NCBI GenBank assembly: GCA_041486955.1 | Contig: JBGPML010000035.1 | Location: 1 to 9,010, forward strand | DNA: 9,010 nucleotides | Direction of reading: 5' to 3' | DNA from: JBGPML01 sp041486955 | GTDB lineage: Bacteria; Patescibacteriota; UBA1384; 2-12-FULL-50-11; DASWYB01 | Shown here: one piece after another, positions 1 to 5,492 of the stretch | How positions within the stretch are numbered: position 1 is the stretch's first letter | Layout of the letters: the number at the start of each line of letters is the position of its first letter | Made by a program: the position numbers and the translations under genes | The notes under the pieces: model-generated | What the model was told of the DNA's origin: nothing | What the model saw: only the letters and a program-made list of their open reading frames with translations | Database searches by the model: none

Positions 1-1
1 T

Positions 2-163
2 GAACAAGATGGCTCAGTTTTTTCACGTGAACTATGTGGCGGTCCCCATGTGATGTCAACTGGCGAGCTTGGCCGATTTGAAATCCTCAAAGAAGAAGGA
101 TCAAGCGCTGGAGTCAGGCGGATCCGGGCTCGAGTAGTTCCAAGAACTAGCTCTATAAGTTAA
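2..163 (+). CDS. alaS: Alanyl-tRNA synthetase, C-terminal end (partial)
   Basis: This is the last 53 codons of alanyl-tRNA synthetase, the cytoplasmic enzyme that charges tRNA-Ala; the 5' part lies outside the window. The reading frame gives FSRELCGGPHV, then STGELGRFEI and GSSAGVRRIRA. These match the end of the AlaRS editing (SAD) domain, whose Cys-x-x-x-His motif carries zinc-binding residues. Usual family members read CGGTHV; here Thr is replaced by Pro. The protein stops (TAA 161-163) about ten residues after GVRRIRA. It therefore lacks the coiled-coil linker and C-Ala domain that follow in most bacterial AlaRS. The last codons lie inside the left arm of the palindromic element at 143-305. 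Family identity is clear from the motifs. That the enzyme is a naturally short form rather than an assembly or frame artefact is inferred. Confidence 0.9.
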   Translation, partial: EQDGSVFSRELCGGPHVMSTGELGRFEILKEEGSSAGVRRIRARVVPRTSSIS

Positions 164-305
164 CCTGAGAAAAGAAGGTTGAGATTTTTAGTCGAAAGAC
201 ATGAATGAGTGAGGAAGAATAGCCGAAGCTATTTTGACGAGCTCTGAATGACTTGCAGACAAAAAGATCTCCTTATTGCTCAAGGGAAGTTATAGAGCTA
301 GTTCT
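143..305 (+). repeat. Structured palindromic element, copy 1 (putative ncRNA)
   Basis: A 16-bp perfect inverted repeat (AGAACTAGCTCTATAA, 143-158, with its complement at 290-305) closes the element. Pairing continues after mismatches to TGAG 166-169 / CTCA 279-282. A second stem pairs AAGG 175-178 with CCTT 271-274, AGAT 182-185 with ATCT 267-270, and TTTT 186-189 with AAAA 262-265. Inside is a core of about 72 nt (190-261) shared with copies at 1858-2014 (minus) and 6439-6625. It has a CGAAA motif, a hairpin AATAGC-CGAA-GCTATT (218-233), and TTGACGAGC just after it. There is no ORF inside and no T-run after the right arm, so it is not an ordinary terminator. The left arm overlaps the alaS stop codon. 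Orientation is set by the core. I do not recognise a named RNA family. Confidence 0.75.
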
Positions 306-312
306 AGCTAAG

Positions 313-340
313 TTGCACGTTAATTTAAGCTATATATAAT
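313..340 (+). promoter_or_regulatory. Sigma-70-type promoter for the PsbP-like gene pair
   Basis: TTGCAC (313-318) and a perfect TATAAT (335-340) are separated by 16 bp, within an AT-rich stretch. The predicted start of transcription is near 347, giving a leader of about 75 nt before the ATG at 423. The promoter starts a few bases after the right arm of structured element copy 1 ends, so the element separates alaS from the next transcription unit. Confidence 0.65.
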
Positions 341-354
341 AGATGTACCACTTC

Positions 355-370
355 TCCGCCAGCCGGCGGA
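355..370 (+). repeat. Short palindrome TCCGCCAGCCGGCGGA in the leader
   Basis: The arms TCCGCC / GGCGGA enclose a four-base loop, AGCC. A near-identical copy (loop AGCT) lies at 8535-8550 inside a coding sequence. I associate dispersed palindromes of this type with CPR genomes. Here it would fold as the first hairpin of the mRNA leader. Confidence 0.6.
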
Positions 371-381
371 TTCGAGGGGTT

Positions 382-408
382 CCCGGCTCGCTTAAAAGCG
401 AAGTCGGG
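382..408 (+). promoter_or_regulatory. Leader hairpin just upstream of the Shine-Dalgarno
   Basis: CCCGGCT (382-388) pairs with AGTCGGG (402-408) with one G-T wobble. CGC (389-391) pairs with GCG (398-400) across one bulged A, with loop TTAAAA. It ends five bases before GGAG (414-417) and has no T-run, so it is not a terminator. It may protect the transcript or influence ribosome access. It could also be another dispersed palindrome. Confidence 0.5.
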
Positions 409-422
409 CAAAAGGAGAGACA

Positions 423-1115
423 ATGGAACCTGAGCAACCGAAATCAATTGTATTACCTATTATTTCGTCTGTTCTCATTTCCGCGGTTATATTCGGCGCT
501 GCGGGATATTATTTTGGAACGGTGAACAAAACCATTACATCAACACAGGTCAGTTCTCCGACTGCTTCAGTTACAACTAACTCACCGACTCCATTAGCCA
601 CCACATCAGCATCGACGGCCAGTCCGAAAACTTTTACGAGTACGAAATATAATTTCACTATTACCTACCCTTCCACCTGGACTTTGCGTAATTCCCCTGA
701 AGAGATCGTCAATTTGATCAGCCCAGAAACAAACCAGGGAATCGAAGCTGAAAAAAAAGTGAGTACGTTAGGAGTAGAGGGCTGGGATAATGACGTCACT
801 ATTTACTACTACGTTTCCGTCGTCGATTATACAAAAGAAGTTTATAAAGGCTCGATTGACCAATCTCTCCAAACTTTGACAACATTGAAAGATCTGATGG
901 GAAAAGATTCTTTGCTAAAATCGGAAAAACTGATTGATTTTGCTGGAGTAAAAGCTTACGAAGTAGGTAACAATAGCGACATACTTGATGATCACGCTGT
1001 TTATGTGGAACATGATGGCCATCTATACGTGCTTCACGAAGCCGGTAAAGGCGCAAAGAATACCCACAGCGCTGACAACCAAAAGATTTTTGATTCATTC
1101 AAATTCACGAAGTAG
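423..1115 (+). CDS. Membrane-anchored PsbP-like protein, paralog 1
   Basis: This 230-residue protein is probably anchored in the cytoplasmic membrane with its bulk outside. A short charged N-terminus is followed by one hydrophobic helix (about residues 9-31, ending GYYFG). Next comes a Ser/Thr/Pro-rich linker (about 33-70) and a folded domain opening with KYNFTITYPSTW. That opening, and the YVEHDGHLYVLHEAG strand followed by a terminal FDSFKFTK, resemble the PsbP-like domains frequent in CPR surface proteins. No catalytic residues are evident and the ligand is unknown. ATG 423 is preceded by AAAGGAGAG with GGAG five bases away, a strong ribosome site. The next gene starts nine bases after the stop and encodes a paralog with the same anchor, so the two form an operon from the promoter at 313-340. 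The domain family is inferred from motif resemblance; the topology is well supported. Confidence 0.82.
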   Translation: MEPEQPKSIVLPIISSVLISAVIFGAAGYYFGTVNKTITSTQVSSPTASVTTNSPTPLATTSASTASPKTFTSTKYNFTITYPSTWTLRNSPEEIVNLISPETNQGIEAEKKVSTLGVEGWDNDVTIYYYVSVVDYTKEVYKGSIDQSLQTLTTLKDLMGKDSLLKSEKLIDFAGVKAYEVGNNSDILDDHAVYVEHDGHLYVLHEAGKGAKNTHSADNQKIFDSFKFTK

Positions 1116-1124
1116 AGGAGAAAC

Positions 1125-1760
1125 ATGGAAATAGAAGAACATAAATCACCTGTAGTCCCGATTATTTTATCGGTGCTGATATCGGCCCTCGTTTTTGGCG
1201 GGCTCGGTTACTACTTTGGTCAGAGCATGGCGTCTAACACAACGCAGACAACTACTTATAGTTCACCGACCGCTACTGCCACCACGACAGCAACCGCTAC
1301 TCCGACACCGTCTCCCACGGCATCAGCGGCGGCGACGGATACGACCAATTGGAAAACCTACACTAGTCCCAAATATGGATACACGTTCAAGTATGATCCT
1401 TCGATAAGCATTGGTGAATCATCCACTGACGAAACAACAACCGTAACGGAGGGAACACCACAAGATCATTGGGCTTACGCGCTTGAAGTGAGTACTGCGA
1501 GTCAAGGGATGACTTTGGACCAGGCGGCCAATCAAGCTAAAGCTAAATTCGGAGTGGCGAATTCAAAGATTACAGTTACAGATACTACCATAGGTGGTAA
1601 AACGGCAAAACGAATTAGTGCTAAAGATGTTGGCGATTATGGAAATGTTAGCATTGTATTGCTTCTTAACAATAGACTTTACACGATTTCAGGTGACGAC
1701 AGTACTCCGAAAAGTAAAGCCGGATTCGATCTTTTCCTAACAACGATTGCCTTCAAATAG
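1125..1760 (+). CDS. Membrane-anchored PsbP-like protein, paralog 2
   Basis: This 211-residue paralog of the preceding gene has the same architecture. It has a charged N-terminus, an anchor helix at about residues 9-31 (SVLISALVFGGLGYYFG), a Thr/Ala/Pro-rich linker to about residue 73, and a domain that begins YTSPKYGYTFKYDPS. The domain ends with a strand NNRLYTISG and a terminal FLTTIAFK, as in PsbP-like proteins. The anchor is much more like its neighbour's than the outer domain is. The two proteins may therefore work side by side in the membrane while presenting different surfaces. AGGAG (1116-1120) directly follows the upstream stop codon and serves ATG 1125, suggesting translational coupling. 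An intrinsic terminator follows at 1797-1825. Function is unknown. Confidence 0.82.
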   Translation: MEIEEHKSPVVPIILSVLISALVFGGLGYYFGQSMASNTTQTTTYSSPTATATTTATATPTPSPTASAAATDTTNWKTYTSPKYGYTFKYDPSISIGESSTDETTTVTEGTPQDHWAYALEVSTASQGMTLDQAANQAKAKFGVANSKITVTDTTIGGKTAKRISAKDVGDYGNVSIVLLLNNRLYTISGDDSTPKSKAGFDLFLTTIAFK

Positions 1761-1796
1761 TGACAGACTCGTCTAAAGAGTAAGAATAAATTTGAG

Positions 1797-1825
1797 AGCG
1801 GCGAGGTTTACCTTGCCGCTTTTTT
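1797..1825 (+). terminator. Intrinsic terminator of the PsbP-like operon
   Basis: A ten-pair stem (AGCGGCGAGG 1797-1806 with CCTTGCCGCT 1811-1820, one G-T wobble), loop TTTA and an uninterrupted T-run (1820-1825) make a textbook rho-independent terminator 37 bases after the stop codon. Confidence 0.92.
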
Positions 1826-1857
1826 GGTCATATGGCATAGTACGAATATGGGCCAAC

Positions 1858-2014
1858 GCGCATCACGCAACTCTTCTTTCGACTGCAAAGAGGATAAATC
1901 GGCTCCAAAGCGCTCATCGCTCGTCAAGGTAGTTACGACTATCTCTTCTCACGCTTCGCACTTTTCGCTTCGATCTCTCCCCTTTTCGTCAAGAAAGCGA
2001 GTTGTGTGATGGGC
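1858..2014 (-). repeat. Structured palindromic element, copy 2 (putative ncRNA, minus strand)
   Basis: The terminal arms are CATCACGCAACTC (1861-1873) and GAGTTGTGTGATG (1999-2011), 12 of 13 pairs, with two more pairs beyond. Read on the minus strand, a 13-position second stem (1973-1985 with 1887-1899) has one mismatch and two G-U pairs. Those wobbles only work in a minus-strand RNA. The core (1900-1972, 73 nt) aligns with copies 1 and 3: GCGAAAAG, then GATAGTCGTAACTACC, then TTGACGAGCGATGAGCG. Its hairpin reads TAGT-CGTA-ACTA (plus 1930-1941), where the others have TAGC...GCTA, a compensatory C-G to T-A change. The element fills the gap between the terminator at 1825 and the next gene, whose ATG (2009) lies in the arm. 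No small ORF here looks real. Confidence 0.72.
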
Positions 2015-3268
2015 GTATTTGGATTCATGAAAAAGCGGCCGGCAGTTAATCAGTCCGCCATTTCTTTAGATATTGGGACGGAATTCGTGAAGGCCCTTAT
2101 TTTTTCGGTGGACGCGGATGGGATTGGCCATGTTAAAGGAGTCGGCCGCCAACATCAAAAGTTGTCGGACATGCAAGGTGGAACGATTACTGACATTGCG
2201 GGTGTTATTGCTAATTGCGAACGGGCGCTTGAGCAAGCGGCTGAACAGGCGGGTTTTTTACCCGATCATGTAATTATGGGAATCGCTGGCGAACTGGTTA
2301 AAGGCACCACAACAGCCGTCACCATCCAACGACCACAACCAACTATTAAAATCACTCTCACGGAGCTCCAAAAAATTATTGGCGACGTGCAAAAACGAGC
2401 CTTTGATAAAGCCCGCGAGATTATTGGTTTTGAAGCTGGCATGGATCTCGTGGATGTGCGATTGGTCAATGCCGCCATTGTCGATGTAACAATCGACGGA
2501 TATCGCGTCGCCAACCCGATTGGCTTTCAAGGCAAAGAGGTAAAAGTTGGTGTTTTTAACGCTTTTGCTCCACTTGTCCACCTCGGGGCTTATGAAACAG
2601 TGGCCGAAGAGTTGAAACTCGATTTATTGTCTGTCGCCGCCGAACCCTACGCAGTGTCTCGACTCTACGGTCCGGAAACAACTCAAGAATTCTCGGCCAT
2701 ATTCATGGATATTGGTGGTGGTACAACCGATATTGCTGTCGTTCAGAATGGTGGCGTTGTAGGGACAAAAATGTTTGCTATCGGCGGCCGCGCTTTTACC
2801 AAAAGGATAGCCCAAGTTCTTGGGGTATCCTTTGCTGAGGCTGAACGGATTAAAATAAACTATTCTCATGGCAAAACCAATCTCGAGGATACGGAACTGA
2901 TTAAGCATGCATTAGCCAGTGATTGTAATGTATGGCTCTCTGGCGTAGAGTTAACTCTCAGTGAGTTTATGACGAATGAACATTTACCCAGCCGTATTCT
3001 CCTTTGTGGTGGTGGAAGTGCGCTACCTGAAATTCGGGCGTTGCTCAAAAATGGTGATTGGTATGAATCACTTCAATTTACTCGCAGACCTTCGGTTAGT
3101 TTGATTCACCCGTCAGAAGTGGGCACGATTATGGATGAAACGGGTAAATTGACAGAGCCTCAGGACATTACTCCAATGGCTTTGGCTCATTTAGCGGCCG
3201 AATTAGTTGACACCATAAGCCCAATTGATAGTATTTTAAGTAAGGTGAGTACTGGTATGCGAGATTAG
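2009..3268 (+). CDS. FtsA/PilM-type actin-like ATPase
   Basis: This is a cytoplasmic protein of the actin/Hsp70 ATPase fold, 419 residues from ATG 2009. A GTG at 2006 would add one residue. The start MGVFGFMKKRP is typical for this family. Phosphate-1 is SLDIGTEFVKAL (about 19-30), phosphate-2 is MDIGGGTTDIAV (from 233), and the adenosine loop is LLCGGGSALPEI (GGGS at 334-337). The segment between phosphate-1 and phosphate-2 (about 90-195) has the look of the FtsA SHS2 (1C) domain, which favours FtsA over Hsp70 or MreB. I see no amphipathic membrane helix at the C-terminus (ending STGMRD), so membrane contact probably comes from a partner. The next gene encodes a single-pass membrane protein nine bases downstream and is the natural candidate. 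Start and ribosome site are weak and lie in the arm of structured element copy 2. PilM-like pilus ATPase is the alternative; no other pilus genes are present. Confidence 0.85.
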   Translation: MGVFGFMKKRPAVNQSAISLDIGTEFVKALIFSVDADGIGHVKGVGRQHQKLSDMQGGTITDIAGVIANCERALEQAAEQAGFLPDHVIMGIAGELVKGTTTAVTIQRPQPTIKITLTELQKIIGDVQKRAFDKAREIIGFEAGMDLVDVRLVNAAIVDVTIDGYRVANPIGFQGKEVKVGVFNAFAPLVHLGAYETVAEELKLDLLSVAAEPYAVSRLYGPETTQEFSAIFMDIGGGTTDIAVVQNGGVVGTKMFAIGGRAFTKRIAQVLGVSFAEAERIKINYSHGKTNLEDTELIKHALASDCNVWLSGVELTLSEFMTNEHLPSRILLCGGGSALPEIRALLKNGDWYESLQFTRRPSVSLIHPSEVGTIMDETGKLTEPQDITPMALAHLAAELVDTISPIDSILSKVSTGMRD

Positions 3269-3277
3269 AGGGAGGGT

Positions 3278-5047
3278 ATGTACGAAGAAATTTACTTGGA
3301 ATCCGACGAGGAAGTAACCTCTGCGGTAGAAAAAGTTAAAAAAAGTAAAAAGCGCAACATTGCGCTTTGTTTGCCACGGAATGCAGTTCTGGGGCAAAGT
3401 ATTGTTAATCTTAAACTTATTTTTAAAGAAGCGGCAGCGGAAGGCAAAGAGGTTGGTCTGGTTAGCCCTGACACCACAACCCGTAATTTAGCCCAACGGA
3501 TTGGTTTTTCTGTATTTCCGTCCGTCAAAGAAATTGATTTTCCTCGTGGAAAAGAATTAGATAACGAACCAAAACCGAAGAAACCGACTGTCAAAGAAGA
3601 TCCTCCCATAGATGATGGTGATGAAGAACCAGACGAAAAAGATGCCGTAGCGGGGGGAGATTTAGCTTCGGCTGGTTTTACTTCCCATGCAGTCGAATCT
3701 TCACCCCCTATTGAAGAACCAGTAGATATGAACGACAAAAAAGAAGTGGCCGAAGAAGCACCAAAGAAAGAACAGGCTTCCGAACACTCAGACATTGGTA
3801 AAGGCGGCATGATCCCAACGCGAGGAAATTTACGCTTTTTTCGTCAGAAAAAGCGACGAGCTATTATTTTACCGATCTTAGTCGTTTTAGGTATTCTTAT
3901 CGCCGGTGGATTGGCGGCCATTCTTTACGTACCATCGGCAACGCTTAAGGTGGTGGTCTTCGCCCAGCCATTAAATTCTTCAGTTAAATCATCGGTTGAT
4001 ACCGAAGCTACGGCAATGGATGGCGATAAATCCGTCATTCCTGGTAAAGTTATCGCCGTCACACAGGAGACAAAATCAACCGCCAAATCGACTGGTAAAA
4101 AAGACATTGGAACAAAGACCAAAGGGACTTTGACGTTAACAAATGAATGGGACAGTCAAGTCCATAGTTTTGCTGCCGGAACTCGAGTCCGAGCAAAAGG
4201 CGGGACCGAATATGTCTTAACGTCGGCGGTTAATGTTCCCGGAGCCAGCTCTTCAGTTGTAGGAGGAAAGGCTGTTGTAACAGGAGGCAAAAAGGATGCC
4301 GAGGTTGAAGCCATCGAAGCCGGTGATACTTACAATATTGCGGCCACCAGCTTTATTTTGCCTAATATTCCAACAGCGCAGCAGGAAAAAATTTATGGGA
4401 CATCTTCGACGGCATTTACTGGGGGGAAATCTAATGTTGTAACGGTGGTGACACAATCTGATATCGATAAATTAACCGCCGCCATTAAGGCTCAAAATCT
4501 TGACGAAGCAACTAAGCAGATTAAAGCCCAAGGCACAGACGAAGTGATCATTCTCGATAAAGCAATGCAAACGCTTTCCCAAGACGTTACAACCAGTGTT
4601 GTAGCGGATGCCCAAAACGATTCAGTCGAAGGAACGGTGACTGGAAAGTTTCAGGTTATCAGCTTTAACAAATCAGACCAGAATAGCCTGATGGAAAAAC
4701 TATTAGCCAACCAGATTCCCCAAGGACAGAAAATTGTGAAACAAGGCAATGACTTGGTAACCGATTTAACCCAGTTCGAACTGAACAATGTTACCGACAA
4801 ACGGCTCGACTTGACCAATAATTTAAAAGCTTTCACCATCACTCAGTTTAGTGAAGAAGAACTCAAGCGTGACATGATTGGTATCACGCCAACCGATGCG
4901 CTCGGCTTGCTCAAAAAGAAAATCCCAGCCGACAGTGTTGATATTCAAAAAACTCCTTCGTGGTGGCCTCGCCTTCCATTTAATGGCAGTCGTATTAATC
5001 TCGAGTTTTCATATAAAGCCAAAGAAGAAACACCCCCGGCAGAGTAA
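3278..5047 (+). CDS. Single-pass membrane protein with baseplate-J-like ectodomain
   Basis: This 589-residue protein has an uncommon layout. Residues 1 to about 95 look like a small alpha/beta module (strand NIALCLP, helix, strand VGLVSPD, helix, then IGFSVFPSVKEI). A Pro/acidic linker follows (about 95-175), then a basic stretch RFFRQKKRR and one membrane helix (about 195-217). The positive charges place the N-terminus in the cytoplasm. The outer part (about 220-589) contains GTLTLTNEW, HSFAAGTRVRAKGGTEYVL and NVPGASSS, then YNIAATSFILPNIP and VVTQSDIDKL. These resemble the baseplate J/gp47-type domain commonly annotated in CPR membrane proteins. GAGGGAGGG gives a strong ribosome site for ATG 3278, nine bases after the ATPase gene, so the two are one operon. 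I infer that the cytoplasmic module docks the ATPase. The exact function is unknown, and no phage tail genes are nearby. Confidence 0.82.
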   Translation: MYEEIYLESDEEVTSAVEKVKKSKKRNIALCLPRNAVLGQSIVNLKLIFKEAAAEGKEVGLVSPDTTTRNLAQRIGFSVFPSVKEIDFPRGKELDNEPKPKKPTVKEDPPIDDGDEEPDEKDAVAGGDLASAGFTSHAVESSPPIEEPVDMNDKKEVAEEAPKKEQASEHSDIGKGGMIPTRGNLRFFRQKKRRAIILPILVVLGILIAGGLAAILYVPSATLKVVVFAQPLNSSVKSSVDTEATAMDGDKSVIPGKVIAVTQETKSTAKSTGKKDIGTKTKGTLTLTNEWDSQVHSFAAGTRVRAKGGTEYVLTSAVNVPGASSSVVGGKAVVTGGKKDAEVEAIEAGDTYNIAATSFILPNIPTAQQEKIYGTSSTAFTGGKSNVVTVVTQSDIDKLTAAIKAQNLDEATKQIKAQGTDEVIILDKAMQTLSQDVTTSVVADAQNDSVEGTVTGKFQVISFNKSDQNSLMEKLLANQIPQGQKIVKQGNDLVTDLTQFELNNVTDKRLDLTNNLKAFTITQFSEEELKRDMIGITPTDALGLLKKKIPADSVDIQKTPSWWPRLPFNGSRINLEFSYKAKEETPPAE

Positions 5048-5049
5048 CG

Positions 5050-5084
5050 TTGTCTGATTTAACCTGTTCGGGTAAAATAAATCC
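5050..5084 (+). promoter_or_regulatory. Promoter placing the transcript start at the ruvX ATG
   Basis: TTGTCT (5050-5055) and TAAAAT (5073-5078) are separated by 17 bp. The -10 ends six bases before ATG 5085, so transcription should begin at or beside the A of the start codon. No Shine-Dalgarno sequence precedes the ATG, which fits a leaderless mRNA. The -35 begins three bases after the upstream stop codon. Confidence 0.55.
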
Positions 5085-5492
5085 ATGCATAAAAATTATT
5101 TGGCCCTTGATATTGGGGCAAAGCGGATTGGGGTGGCGATTGGATCGGTTATTCCTTTCGGTCGTGGTTATATTGATGCCACGAACTCAGAAGAAGCCAT
5201 CGACGCCATCAAAAAAATTATTATTGATGAAAATATCACTGCTGTTGTTATTGGCATTCCACAAGTTAAAAGCGGCGATATTACTGCCAGTCAAAAAAAT
5301 GCCCGTGATTGGGTAAATAGAGTTAAACATACGTTTCATTTACCGGTTCATACGGTCGATGAATCATTCACCTCTCATGAAGCGGAGAACCAACTACGTC
5401 ATGCCAAAATCGACATCAAAAGAGAAAAATGGCGGATCGACGAGCGAGCTGCAGAACTCATTCTGGGGCAATTCTTCACCGATCGCGCGTAA
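5085..5492 (+). CDS. ruvX: RuvX/YqgF-family RNase H-like nuclease
   Basis: This 135-residue cytoplasmic protein has the length and motifs of RuvX (YqgF), an RNase H-fold nuclease. The family is linked to pre-16S rRNA 5'-end processing, and has also been proposed as a Holliday-junction resolvase. The first strand, LALDIGAKRIGVAIG (6-20), carries the metal-binding Asp9. VVIGIP (54-59) is the second core strand. HTVDESFTSHEAE (89-101) corresponds to the usual DERxTT segment with Glu93. IDERAAELILGQFF (118-131) carries the last acidic residue, Asp119. All expected acidic positions are present, so the enzyme should be active. ATG 5085 has no ribosome site but sits just after a promoter. The 3' end overlaps the likely start region of mltG, a neighbour of ruvX in many genomes. 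Confidence 0.93.
   Translation: MHKNYLALDIGAKRIGVAIGSVIPFGRGYIDATNSEEAIDAIKKIIIDENITAVVIGIPQVKSGDITASQKNARDWVNRVKHTFHLPVHTVDESFTSHEAENQLRHAKIDIKREKWRIDERAAELILGQFFTDRA

Noticed and set aside
143..305. T-box, hammerhead ribozyme or intrinsic terminator as explanation for copy 1
   Set aside because: There is no T-box AGGGTGG-type sequence, no CTGANGA paired with the CGAAA in hammerhead order, and no T-run after the right arm.
371..410. tRNA-like look of the leader (GGTTC-like stretch with a hairpin)
   Set aside because: There is no acceptor, D or anticodon arm; it folds better as two simple hairpins.
343..525. Open frame of 60 codons overlapping the first PsbP-like gene
   Set aside because: It runs through the leader hairpins and out of frame through a well supported gene, with no ribosome site; it is an overlap artefact.
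1824..2009. Open frame of 61 codons between the terminator and the ATPase gene
   Set aside because: It starts in the terminator T-run and covers structured element copy 2 antisense. The base pattern is explained by stems, and the product resembles no protein.
3292..3810. Minus-strand open frame of 172 codons
   Set aside because: It is antisense to the linker region of the 3278-5047 gene; its Ser/Pro richness is the complement of Asp/Glu/Lys codons.
3278..5047. Prophage or phage tail-like particle, from the baseplate-J-like domain
   Set aside because: The protein has a membrane helix and sits among housekeeping envelope genes, with no tail, capsid or lysis genes around it.
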